58,866 nt of DNA from an uncultured Saprospiraceae bacterium (GTDB taxonomy: Bacteria; Bacteroidota; Bacteroidia; Chitinophagales; Saprospiraceae). Below, one piece after another: positions 18,848-27,467 of this stretch. The translations under genes were made by a program, and so were the position numbers. Positions within the stretch are counted from its first letter, which is position 1, and each line of letters opens with the position of its first letter. The notes under the pieces were generated by a model. The model did not search any database. It was not told the DNA's origin and saw nothing but the letters and a program-made list of their open reading frames with translations. The stretch spans positions 1-58,866 of the forward strand of contig CALDYJ010000039.1 in the NCBI GenBank assembly GCA_937941095.1, written 5' to 3'.

Positions 18848-19603
18848 ATGGAACCAGGGCTATACGATTCTATTTCGGAAGGCAGAAGGTCAGGAAAGAA
18901 GAAAATGGCTGTTTTGATAGATCCTGATAAGGTTAGGATATCTAACATTCAAGAAGTACTGAAACTAGCCGTCGAAGCGAATGTCGATTACTTTTTTATA
19001 GGTGGAAGCCTTATTGTTAATAATATGCTGGATCAATGCTTAGATAGCATTAAAAAGTTATGCGATATCCCTATGATATTGTTTCCAGGAAATTCTTTTC
19101 AATTAAGCTACAAAGCAGATGCGATTCTGTTTCTATCTTTAATTTCTGGCAGAAATGCAGAATTGTTGATAGGTAAACATGTGATAACTGCACCCTATTT
19201 AAAAATGAGTCCATTACAAATTTTACCTACTGGTTACATGTTAATAGATGGTGGAGTACCGACCACTGTTTCTTATGTAAGTAATACCCAACCGATACCT
19301 GCTAGCAAAGATGACGTAGCCATGTGTACTGCTTTGGCAGGGCAAATGCTAGGTTTGAAATTAATTTACATGGATGCAGGCAGTGGTGCAAAAAACCCAA
19401 TATCAACTTCAATGATTGAAGCTGTAAGTCAAACTATAAATATTCCTCTTATTGTAGGAGGAGGGATCAAGACCCCAGAGAAAGCATATGAAAATGTTAA
19501 AGCAGGTGCAGACATCGTAGTTGTTGGGAACGCTATTGAAAAAGACCCTCAGCTTGTTAAAGAAATTGCAGATGCTATCCATAGTGTAAACTTGGTTACC
19601 TAA
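18848..19603 (+). CDS. Geranylgeranylglyceryl/heptaprenylglyceryl phosphate synthase (PcrB-like)
   Basis: This 251-residue TIM-barrel enzyme should join a polyprenyl diphosphate to sn-glycerol 1-phosphate, making an archaeal-type ether-lipid precursor. Visible signatures are AVLIDPDK (21-28), the glycerol-phosphate loop FFIGGS, YMDAGSGA (174-181), the phosphate-binding GGGIKTP (204-210) and VVVGNAIE (224-231). Bacteroidota are known to carry this group II type. Which prenyl length it uses cannot be read from sequence by eye. It lies between a flippase-like gene and a glycosyltransferase gene. Confidence 0.9.
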   Translation: MEPGLYDSISEGRRSGKKKMAVLIDPDKVRISNIQEVLKLAVEANVDYFFIGGSLIVNNMLDQCLDSIKKLCDIPMILFPGNSFQLSYKADAILFLSLISGRNAELLIGKHVITAPYLKMSPLQILPTGYMLIDGGVPTTVSYVSNTQPIPASKDDVAMCTALAGQMLGLKLIYMDAGSGAKNPISTSMIEAVSQTINIPLIVGGGIKTPEKAYENVKAGADIVVVGNAIEKDPQLVKEIADAIHSVNLVT

Positions 19604-19615
19604 TTTATAGTTTAT

Positions 19616-19637
19616 GAATAGAGAATGATCTCTATTC
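19616..19637. repeat. Perfect 9-bp hairpin between the ether-lipid synthase and glycosyltransferase genes
   Basis: GAATAGAGA, loop ATGA, TCTCTATTC. It lies 17 bases before the GTG start of the glycosyltransferase. A short T run (19645-19650) follows, so it may be a weak terminator or affect translation of the next gene. Confidence 0.5.
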
Positions 19638-19653
19638 AATTAAAGTTTTTCGT

Positions 19654-20973
19654 GTGGACATTGAGAATATAAAAAACAGGGATTTCATAGTACTTGGGAT
19701 TCAGAACTGGGATGAAAAACTCGGATCTAATCCTAGAAACATTTCCTATCAGTTTGCTAAAAACAATAGGGTACTCTACGTGGATATGCCACTTTCTAAG
19801 ATTAGAGCTTTCATGAAAAGAAGAGATCCTAAAATCCAGAAACAATTAGCAGTAACTAATAAGTCAACAGAAAATCTATCTAAAGTCGATGATAATATTT
19901 GGCTTTTACAGCCTAGAAGATTAAACGATTCAATTAATTGGATTCCTAATAAGTACATCTTTGACTATTTAAACAAAAACAACAATAAGCACTACGCAGA
20001 AGAAATCGATCAAGCCATTAAGAAACTTGGCTTTAAAGATGTAATCATGTTTTATGACAACGATCTTTTTAGAGGTTTCTACCTTAAAGACTTTTTGAAA
20101 GTTGACCTGTTTGTTTACTACATCAGAGATTTTTTATCTGCAATGGATTGGTGGAAAAACCATGGTGCAAGATTAGAACCTGCCATTCTAAAAAAAGCAG
20201 ATGTCATTGTTGCTAATTCTACTTACTACGCTGATTATTGCAAACAATATAATTTGAATAGCCATTTTATTGGACAAGGTTGTGACGTAAGACACTTTGT
20301 CCCAAGTCTTGTTGAAGGCATTCCAAAAGACATTCAAAAAATAAAAGAAATAGATCCTGATAAACCCATCATTGGTTATGTTGGTGTCATCTACAGCATG
20401 CGCTTGGATGAGAAAATTCTTTTACACATCGCTGAATCTAGAAAAGACTGGAATTTAGTCTTAGTAGGGCCAGAAGATAGATTGTTTAAAGAATCTAAGC
20501 TTCATGAAATGAGCAATGTGCACTTCCTCGGATTTAAAGACATGAAGCATGTACCTGCTTATATGCACAGTTTTGACGTCTGCATCAACCCTCAGGTTTT
20601 AAATAAAATAACCATCGGAAATTATCCACTTAAAATTGATGAGTACTTGGCTATGAAAAAGCCAGTTGTTGCAACCCATACTCAAGCAATGGAGTTTTTC
20701 TTACCTCATGTATATTTGGCAAAAACAGTTGAAGAATACATTCCTGTCATCGAAGATGCTTTGACAACTTACACAGAAGAGAAAGCCGAAGCGGGAGCAG
20801 CATTTGCAAGATCTCATACATGGGAAAAAAATGTAAAAGCTATATATAAAGCTATTAACCTCACGTATCAGGGCTTAAAAGGAGAACCAAAAGCTAAAAA
20901 TGGTTCAGCAGTAAAAAAACAACACTCTAATCTAGTTTCATCAATCTCACAACCGGATAAAGATTTACAGTAG
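19654..20973 (+). CDS. Family GT4-like (GT-B fold) glycosyltransferase
   Basis: The 439-residue cytosolic or membrane-associated protein resembles TuaH-type glycosyltransferases. The N-terminal half starts with RDFIVLGIQNWDEKLGSNPR and contains YYIRDFLSAMDWW. The nucleotide-sugar half carries IIGYVGVIYSMRLDEKIL, VHFLGFKDMKHVPAYMHSFD and PLKIDEYLAMKKPVVATH (about 324-341), which match the GT-B donor-site pattern. The sugar and acceptor are unknown. GTG is used as the start, since no ATG is available upstream in frame. The last 47 bases overlap the convergent M14 gene. Confidence 0.82.
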   Translation: MDIENIKNRDFIVLGIQNWDEKLGSNPRNISYQFAKNNRVLYVDMPLSKIRAFMKRRDPKIQKQLAVTNKSTENLSKVDDNIWLLQPRRLNDSINWIPNKYIFDYLNKNNNKHYAEEIDQAIKKLGFKDVIMFYDNDLFRGFYLKDFLKVDLFVYYIRDFLSAMDWWKNHGARLEPAILKKADVIVANSTYYADYCKQYNLNSHFIGQGCDVRHFVPSLVEGIPKDIQKIKEIDPDKPIIGYVGVIYSMRLDEKILLHIAESRKDWNLVLVGPEDRLFKESKLHEMSNVHFLGFKDMKHVPAYMHSFDVCINPQVLNKITIGNYPLKIDEYLAMKKPVVATHTQAMEFFLPHVYLAKTVEEYIPVIEDALTTYTEEKAEAGAAFARSHTWEKNVKAIYKAINLTYQGLKGEPKAKNGSAVKKQHSNLVSSISQPDKDLQ

Positions 20974-22663
20974 GCTCATAATGAGGTGAGTTTTTATAAA
21001 TGAAATCCAATTGAGCCTTCCCATCATTCGCAAAGGTTTCGTCCTTTGCCTTTTTGTTATCAAGTTTAGCTTTTAATGCAGGATTTTTTTCTAAAATTTC
21101 TGCAGCCAAATCTTCAAAAACATAGGACGAATAATACTCCTTTTGTTGCAATACTGCATCAAAGTAATTCCAAGCAAAGTAAGAATCTGGTGCTTGAGGT
21201 TCTAAAGTCTCAATGATTAGCCGAATGGCATCCTGATTTGTTGAGACTAAGTAATCTCCTTTATAGAATTTTACACGCGTACTGTTTTTCTCAACTTCGA
21301 TATCGAAGTGTAAGTAGTGCCCTTCATAGGGAACGGGTGTAGTTTCAAATTTTCCAATGCTGTATTGTTCTACATCGTAAAATTTATCATCATCTAATTG
21401 TTCTATTTGCACACCATTCATTTCTAATAATGTCACGACTTGCTTATAAGCTTTCGGAATTAAATAAGCAGCAGGCTTAGCTACTGAAGAACTGCCTTTA
21501 AAATATTTAAAATATTTAATGTCCTTCGTGTAAGGAGCTGATCTGTCGTAATACAATCTTTCTTTACCACTGATGTGGCTAGCCTTGTATTTGGCTTCAA
21601 ACCCTTTGAAAGAAAACAGCTCAAAGTTTTCTTTATCCAAATCCCAATTTAAATGAAAAAGATCTTTTTTCTTGGCAGCCTCAATTGCTTTGCGTCGAGT
21701 CTCTCGAATTTCAAGCTTATTGTCTTTCATTTCTGTTATCATCAAATCCATGAAAGCATAAATGCTTTGTACCCTTTCATTATATGGTTTAAGCATATGA
21801 GCTTCTGGAATAAATGAATAAGCAAAATGCAAAGCAGCATATCCTGAGGAATACCTAGGTAGGTCTAAAAATCCAGCGATTCCATCGTCTGGAGTTTTTC
21901 TGGCATAAACGTATGGAGTCATCTCCCAGCCTTTCTTTATCATTCCCTTATAAAGACTAGGTTCAAGCTTTTCATTTAAATAATTTTTCATCGGAGCTTC
22001 TAATTTGTCTGCTTGTGTAGAAATCATGGTCAGAACATACTGGTAGTCTGCACCATTAGAAGTATGATTGTCGATGAAAACATCAGGTTTCCATTTGCTA
22101 TAAATTTGAGTAAATGATTTTGCATTTTCGGAATCGCATTTTATGAAGTCCCTATTCAGGTCTAGATTTTTTGCATTGCCTCTAAATCCATAAGCAAAAG
22201 GACCATTTTGATTGGCTCTGCTAAATGAGCCTCGGTTTAATCCTCCTCCGATGTTATAAAAAGGAATGATTACGATGACTACATCTTCCAAAGCAGGAAT
22301 GCTATTTTGCAAAACATCTCTAGCTAGCATCATTGAAGCGTCTACACCACATGGTTCTCCTGGGTGAATAGCATTGTTGATAAACAAGACTAGACGGTTT
22401 GCCTCGCTTACTTTTTGCGGATCAAAAACTCCATCTTTAGATATAATGACTTCGTGTAATGGATGGCCAGAATCAGTCATGCCTATAGCTGTAACCTGAA
22501 TGTCTTCAAATGTTTTTTCTAATGTTTCGTAATAGCTGATGGTTTCAAAATAGGTAGCTGTGCTGTTTTGATTTAGCTCAAATACAGTCTTGAGCTTATT
22601 TGTTTGTGAATGCATAGGCAAAATGATGGCGATAAAAATTAGATGCAAAAAGAGGCCTTTCAT
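20927..22663 (-). CDS. Exported M14-family zinc carboxypeptidase
   Basis: The 578-residue protein has a signal peptide (residues 1-20, ending MHSQ) and should cleave C-terminal residues from peptides in the periplasm or medium. The zinc-site motif is HPGE (His100, Glu103) with His200 in DNHTS, and the substrate-carboxylate region LDLNRDF has Asn170/Arg171. The extra C-terminal 250 residues after about 330 are beta-rich and unassigned. Its 3' end overlaps the convergent glycosyltransferase gene by 47 bases, so both stop codons lie inside the other gene. A TATCTTTG promoter element lies upstream. Confidence 0.88.
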   Translation of the reverse strand: MKGLFLHLIFIAIILPMHSQTNKLKTVFELNQNSTATYFETISYYETLEKTFEDIQVTAIGMTDSGHPLHEVIISKDGVFDPQKVSEANRLVLFINNAIHPGEPCGVDASMMLARDVLQNSIPALEDVVIVIIPFYNIGGGLNRGSFSRANQNGPFAYGFRGNAKNLDLNRDFIKCDSENAKSFTQIYSKWKPDVFIDNHTSNGADYQYVLTMISTQADKLEAPMKNYLNEKLEPSLYKGMIKKGWEMTPYVYARKTPDDGIAGFLDLPRYSSGYAALHFAYSFIPEAHMLKPYNERVQSIYAFMDLMITEMKDNKLEIRETRRKAIEAAKKKDLFHLNWDLDKENFELFSFKGFEAKYKASHISGKERLYYDRSAPYTKDIKYFKYFKGSSSVAKPAAYLIPKAYKQVVTLLEMNGVQIEQLDDDKFYDVEQYSIGKFETTPVPYEGHYLHFDIEVEKNSTRVKFYKGDYLVSTNQDAIRLIIETLEPQAPDSYFAWNYFDAVLQQKEYYSSYVFEDLAAEILEKNPALKAKLDNKKAKDETFANDGKAQLDFIYKNSPHYEPTVNLYPVVRLMKLD

Positions 22664-22686
22664 AAGTTTATGATTGATTTTGAATA

Positions 22687-22694
22687 CAAAGATA
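22687..22694 (-). promoter_or_regulatory. -7 element of the M14 carboxypeptidase
   Basis: The minus strand reads TATCTTTG, a perfect TAnnTTTG match 23 bases before the start codon. Confidence 0.55.
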
Positions 22695-22893
22695 AAAAAC
22701 GAAAGATTGGGAGCTAAAACAAGGATGACGCAATCGTTACAAATGCGCCACCTCTTAATTATTCAAAGATAATTTGGGGTTAATTAAACACATGTTAACA
22801 ATGTTTAATTTGAAAACCAAATTTAAACAGTAAAAGGAAAAATAAATTTAATGTTTAGCTATCTTGATTTTTATTACACACTCAATATTGAAT

Positions 22894-24279
22894 ATGTTTA
22901 GTTCAAATACTTATATAAAGAGGAGAAAGGCCTTGATGGAAAACCTTCAATCAGGTTTAATCTTGTTTCCTGGTAATTCAAACGTAGGGATGAATTACAA
23001 AGACAATGTGTACCACTTTAGACAAGACAGTAATTTTTTATACTTTTTTGGAATTGACCAAGAAGACTTAGCAGCAGTCATAGATTTGGATGATAAGACA
23101 TCTACAATCTATGGGGATGAGCTAAGTGTTGAATACGTGGTTTGGATGGGGCCTCAAAAAACAATCAAAGAAAAAGCAAAAGCTTCAGGAATAGAGAATA
23201 CTTTGCCATATGCAGAGATTGAAAAAAAAATCTCAAAAGCAGTTTCTCAAGGGAGGAAGATACACTTCCTTCCACCTTATCGAAGTACGAATATTTTAAA
23301 GTTGAGTGCTTGGTTGAATAAATCAGTTAAAGAAATAGAAAAAGGCTACTCTCTAGAATTAATCCAAGCAGTTATTGACCAAAGATCGTATAAAAGCATG
23401 GAAGAGATTGATCAAATGGAACAAGCATTGGCAACAAGCAAAGAAATGCATGAAGTCGCTATGAAAAATGCTAAAGAGGGAATCAAAGAATCTGATCTAA
23501 CCGGAATGGTAGAGTGGAAAGCTACTGCAGGTGGTGGTGGATTAGCTTACCCAATAATCTTAACCGTAAACGGCCAAACTTTACACAACCATTATCATGG
23601 AAATACTTTGAAAAAAGGACAAATGGTGCTCGGCGATTTTGGCGCAGAAACTGAAATGCATTATGCAGGAGACATAACAAGAACATTTCCAGTAGATAAG
23701 AAGTTTACACAAAAACAAAAGGACATATACAGCATAGTACTGAAAGCAGAAAAAGATTGTATCCAAGCACTGAAGCCAGGAGTTTTGTATAAAGACCTTC
23801 ACCTTAAAGCAGCTCGGATCATTCTAGAAGGAGTAAGTGCTCTAGGCTTGGTGAAAGGAAATCTTGATGACGCTTTAGAGCAAGGCGCTTATGGACTTTT
23901 CTTTCCCCATGGACTCGGGCATATGATTGGGCTTGATGTTCATGACATGGAAGATCTTGGCGAAAATCATGTAGGTTATGGACCTGGTTTAGAGCGTAGT
24001 ACACAATTTGGTTTAAAGTCTTTAAGGTTAGCTAGGAAGCTAGAAGAAGGATTTGTGTTGACTGTTGAACCAGGGATATATTTTATACCAGAGTTGATCC
24101 AAAAGTGGAAAGAAGAAAAAATGTATCCGGAATATATTAATTATGATAAATTAACTGAGTATCTTGCATTTGGAGGTATAAGAATTGAAGATAATTGCTT
24201 GATTACCAAAGAAGGGCAAAGAACTCTTGGCCCCTACATCCCTAAGGAAATCGAAGAAATCGAAAACATTAGAGATTAA
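22894..24279 (+). CDS. M24B Xaa-Pro aminopeptidase (aminopeptidase P family)
   Basis: A cytosolic-type metallopeptidase of 461 residues that removes N-terminal residues preceding proline. The ATG at 22894 (MFSSNTYIKR) is preferred over a TTG 30 bases upstream. The N-terminal creatinase-like domain covers about 1-165. The pita-bread domain shows the five metal ligands: Asp248 in LGDFGAE, Asp260 in AGDITRTF, His343 in HGLGHMIG, Glu392 in VEPGIYF and Glu432 in RIEDN. All are intact and the length fits the family. Confidence 0.92.
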   Translation: MFSSNTYIKRRKALMENLQSGLILFPGNSNVGMNYKDNVYHFRQDSNFLYFFGIDQEDLAAVIDLDDKTSTIYGDELSVEYVVWMGPQKTIKEKAKASGIENTLPYAEIEKKISKAVSQGRKIHFLPPYRSTNILKLSAWLNKSVKEIEKGYSLELIQAVIDQRSYKSMEEIDQMEQALATSKEMHEVAMKNAKEGIKESDLTGMVEWKATAGGGGLAYPIILTVNGQTLHNHYHGNTLKKGQMVLGDFGAETEMHYAGDITRTFPVDKKFTQKQKDIYSIVLKAEKDCIQALKPGVLYKDLHLKAARIILEGVSALGLVKGNLDDALEQGAYGLFFPHGLGHMIGLDVHDMEDLGENHVGYGPGLERSTQFGLKSLRLARKLEEGFVLTVEPGIYFIPELIQKWKEEKMYPEYINYDKLTEYLAFGGIRIEDNCLITKEGQRTLGPYIPKEIEEIENIRD

Positions 24280-24423
24280 AACCTATCCTTAAAATTACCA
24301 ACTGATTATGCTTAAGTAGCTTTAAATGCTATTAATATGTATTCGTATGTAAAGAAGTGGTAAATTTTAAAACACTGACAAGTATTTATTCGTACGATAC
24401 AGGAATCATTAAAGAACAAAACG

Positions 24424-26016
24424 ATGTTGAAAAATGTAATTATAATGTTGTGCTTAGCTTTTCTATGCATCAACAATGCACAAGCTCAAAAATGGGAAGG
24501 TGGAATTCTCTTGGGTTTAGCAAATTATCAAGGAGATGTAACAGATCCAGTCTGGGATTTGAAGGAAACAAATTATAGTGCTGGTCTTGTTATTAGGCAT
24601 CATTTAAATAAAAATCTAGCCTTAAGAGGAAATTTATTGTTTGGAAAAATAGCTGGTTCAGATGTAAATCACAGCAGTGAAGACTGGACAAGAGAAAATA
24701 GAGGCTTTTCATTTGAATCTTCTGTTTCTGAACTCTCCTTAAAATTAGAATACAGCCCACTGACAAAAGAGTGGTTAGACGGGAACGGAAAGTTTAATAA
24801 ATCAATAACACCTTATGGATTTGTTGGTTTAGGAGTAGCTTTCTGGACTCCTACAACTAATTTTAATGAAAATGGAGATACAAGATTAATCAAAATATTG
24901 CAGCCTAGAATAGCAGAAGACAAACAAGAAGTAAAATCAAATAAGTCTGGATTTACTATTCCTATAGGAGCAGGTATAAAAGCAGATCTTACCGATAAAA
25001 TTATACTAGGCGGAGAAATAGGATTTAGACCAGTATTCAATGATTATTTAGATGGGATTAGTGTTTCAGCTAATCCGGACAAAAACGATTGGTACTGGTT
25101 TGCTGGTGCAACCTTAACCTTTAGGTTAGCCGAAGGGAAAGAAAAAGATCCTTTGCCTATGCTGACAGATACAGATAAAGATGGTGTCCCTGATAGTGCT
25201 GATGATTGTCCTTCGGTGTTTGGAAAAGCAATGTTTAATGGTTGCCCAGACAGCGATAGTGATGGGGTAATGGATAAAGATGATAAATGTCCAACTCTAG
25301 CTGGAAAATTAGATGGCTGTCCAGATACAGATGGAGATGGAATTGCTGACAATTTAGATAATTGTCCAAATGAGAGAGGCACCGTTCAAAATAATGGTTG
25401 CCCTGTATTAATGCTAGATTCAGACAATGATGGCATTGCTGATAAAGACGATAGATGTCCAAACTTAGCAGGAAAAATAAATGGTTGTCCTGATTCGGAC
25501 GGAGATGGTATTGCGGATAATGAAGATGGATGTCCTTCAGTAGCGGGACCTAAGATTTTTAAAGGTTGTCCTGATTCTGATGGAGACGGGGTTCAAGATT
25601 CAAAAGATAGATGCCCTACAGTAGCGGGGGTTGCTTCAAATGGAGGTTGTCCTGGCATCACTTCTACCGATAGAGCAACGCTTGATCTTGTTGTAAGAAA
25701 TGTAAGGTTCGAAACCGGTTCCGCTGTATTGAAAGTTGAATCTTTTGTGCAACTGGATAAGGTAGTAGCAATCATGAATAAGTATCCTGAATACAGTTTA
25801 AAAATAAGCGGCTATACTGATAATGTTGGAGATGGTAATTCTAATCTAAGGTTGTCAGAAAGAAGAGCAAAATCTTGTTTTGACTTCTTGGTTACAAAAG
25901 GCATTAGTTCTTCTAGAATGAATTATAAAGGTTATGGTGAAGCTAACCCACAAGCTTCAAATGATTCAAGAGAAGGAAGAAGACAAAATAGAAGGGTAGA
26001 ATTTGATTTATATTAG
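24424..26016 (+). CDS. OmpA-family outer-membrane protein with thrombospondin type 3 repeats
   Basis: The 530-residue protein has a signal peptide (1-22, ending AQAQ), an N-terminal beta-barrel of the DUF6089-like type (WEGGILLGLANYQGDV), then a calcium-binding TSP3 region of about residues 247-405 with repeated DSDGDGV/DKDDKCP units. The OmpA-like peptidoglycan-binding domain spans about 418-530 (GYTDNVGDGNSNLRLSERRA and EGRRQNRRVEF). It should link the outer membrane to the cell wall. A strong terminator follows. Confidence 0.93.
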   Translation: MLKNVIIMLCLAFLCINNAQAQKWEGGILLGLANYQGDVTDPVWDLKETNYSAGLVIRHHLNKNLALRGNLLFGKIAGSDVNHSSEDWTRENRGFSFESSVSELSLKLEYSPLTKEWLDGNGKFNKSITPYGFVGLGVAFWTPTTNFNENGDTRLIKILQPRIAEDKQEVKSNKSGFTIPIGAGIKADLTDKIILGGEIGFRPVFNDYLDGISVSANPDKNDWYWFAGATLTFRLAEGKEKDPLPMLTDTDKDGVPDSADDCPSVFGKAMFNGCPDSDSDGVMDKDDKCPTLAGKLDGCPDTDGDGIADNLDNCPNERGTVQNNGCPVLMLDSDNDGIADKDDRCPNLAGKINGCPDSDGDGIADNEDGCPSVAGPKIFKGCPDSDGDGVQDSKDRCPTVAGVASNGGCPGITSTDRATLDLVVRNVRFETGSAVLKVESFVQLDKVVAIMNKYPEYSLKISGYTDNVGDGNSNLRLSERRAKSCFDFLVTKGISSSRMNYKGYGEANPQASNDSREGRRQNRRVEFDLY

Positions 26017-26036
26017 GATAATAAGATTCTAGGTTT

Positions 26037-26074
26037 AAAAACGCCCGGCTCAATTCAATGAGCCGGGCGTTTTT
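26037..26074 (+). terminator. Intrinsic terminator of the OmpA/TSP3 gene
   Basis: AACGCCCGGCTCA pairs perfectly with TGAGCCGGGCGTT around a 6-base loop, with A residues before and T residues after. It is the most GC-rich stem in the window. Confidence 0.95.
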
Positions 26075-26400
26075 AATTTTAAGCGCAATTTTGTATTTTT
26101 ACTAGGAAGGAGCGTTTTTAGATTACATTTCGTTCTGATATAACAAATTATTTCACGAAAAATCCATAACCATGAACCCGAATATTAAAGTGACTATTCG
26201 AAAAGATTGCGTCTCAGCAGTATCAGCCCTTACATAATAGTTAAGGTTTATATATAGAGTTTAAAAGGACTCTATGATTACTACTCACAGCTAAGTTCAA
26301 GTAAAATATAACTGTTTAATCAATTAATTTGATTAACTTAATTATACAAGTACACCTTGTATCACTATTTAGTATTAATATTTAACCTAAATCAGAAGTT
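26075..26400. other. Intergenic region before the PorP/SprF block
   Basis: It contains three small inverted repeats: ATAGAGT/ACTCTAT at 26254-26275, TTAATCAA/TTGATTAA around 26316-26337, and TACAAG/CTTGTA at 26345-26361. A 21-codon ORF (26172-26237, MNPNIKVTIRK...) has no supporting features. I found no perfect TAnnTTTG element, so the promoter of the downstream block is not identified. Confidence 0.5.
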
Positions 26401-27435
26401 TTGAAAAAACGATTACCATTTTTCACGTTTCTAGTTGTTTTATGTTTTGGACTTTCTTTAAATGAAGTTCATGCTCAAGACATTCATTGGTCTCAATTTA
26501 GACTTTCACCCATGAATCTTAGCCCTGCGGCTACGGCCATCTTTAGAGGAGATGTTCGATTCATTGGAAGTTACAGAAATCAATGGGCAAAAGACGACAT
26601 TGTTGATTACCTAACTTTTTCAGGATCAGTCGACGCCAAGTTTTTTAACCCTAAAATGCAAAACAGCTTTTTTGGAGGAGGACTAATTTTTAATTATGAT
26701 CAAGCAGGAGATTTAAGTTTAAACTTAGCTCAGCTTGGACTAAATGGTTCTTATACCCAAAGGTTAGCAGAAAAACATTTTGTCACAGCAGGATTGCAGC
26801 TAGGCTTTGTTAATAGAAGGTATACCAACAATCTGAGAGTGGACAACCAGTACAATGGAGATGTCTTTGTAGATAATCTTCCTACACGAGAACCGATTGA
26901 TGAAGCAGATGCAAGTTTTGTAGATTTCTCTGCTGGATTAAACTACCATTGGCAGAAACCTTCAAAAAGATCTAAACTTGATTTAGGCGTGGGACTTTTT
27001 CATATAGCAGAACCTGGCTATAGTTTTTATGAAGACGAATCTGTTGTCTATCCTCAGCGATTGAGTTTATATGGTAGAGGAGCAGTTGGCCTAGGTAGAA
27101 AATTCGACTTACTACCAATGGCGATGCATCAAATTCAAGGGAAGCATTCTCAAACCTTACTTGGCTTAGCAGGACGTTTACACCTTAATCAAAAAGTAAC
27201 TAGAAAAACGGCCATCCAATTAGGTTTGAATTATAGATTCCACTCCGATGAGGGAGATGCTTGGATTCCTAACCTAGAATTTCATCAGCAATCTTGGCTT
27301 ATTGGTTTGAGCTATGACATCAATATATCTGAGTTTGAGATAGCTACACAAAATAGAGGGGGCTTAGAAGTTCATCTTAATTACATTATTACGAGAGTAA
27401 AAATAGATGAAGTAAAAATTTGCCCAATATTTTAA
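26401..27435 (+). CDS. PorP/SprF-family type IX secretion system membrane protein
   Basis: The 344-residue outer-membrane barrel protein starts with TTG and has a signal peptide ending near residue 26 (NEVHAQ). The family signature follows directly: DIHWSQFRLSPMNLSPAATA, then FRGDVRFIGSYRNQW. Family members are tied to T9SS secretion and attachment of a specific large cargo encoded beside them, as SprF is for SprB. Here the next two genes on the strand are a PorE-like protein and a giant type B-sorted adhesin, spaced 32 and 37 bases apart, which fits that arrangement. Confidence 0.93.
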   Translation: MKKRLPFFTFLVVLCFGLSLNEVHAQDIHWSQFRLSPMNLSPAATAIFRGDVRFIGSYRNQWAKDDIVDYLTFSGSVDAKFFNPKMQNSFFGGGLIFNYDQAGDLSLNLAQLGLNGSYTQRLAEKHFVTAGLQLGFVNRRYTNNLRVDNQYNGDVFVDNLPTREPIDEADASFVDFSAGLNYHWQKPSKRSKLDLGVGLFHIAEPGYSFYEDESVVYPQRLSLYGRGAVGLGRKFDLLPMAMHQIQGKHSQTLLGLAGRLHLNQKVTRKTAIQLGLNYRFHSDEGDAWIPNLEFHQQSWLIGLSYDINISEFEIATQNRGGLEVHLNYIITRVKIDEVKICPIF

Positions 27436-27467
27436 ACAATCTCATTTTTTAAACAGACAGACATAAT

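Noticed and set aside
24357..24578. A 73-codon frame at the start of the OmpA/TSP3 gene
   Set aside because: It overlaps the signal peptide and barrel region of the OmpA protein in another frame and resembles nothing.
26172..26237. A 21-codon ORF, possible leader peptide, before the PorP/SprF gene
   Set aside because: No promoter, ribosome site or attenuator structure supports it, and an ORF this short is expected by chance.
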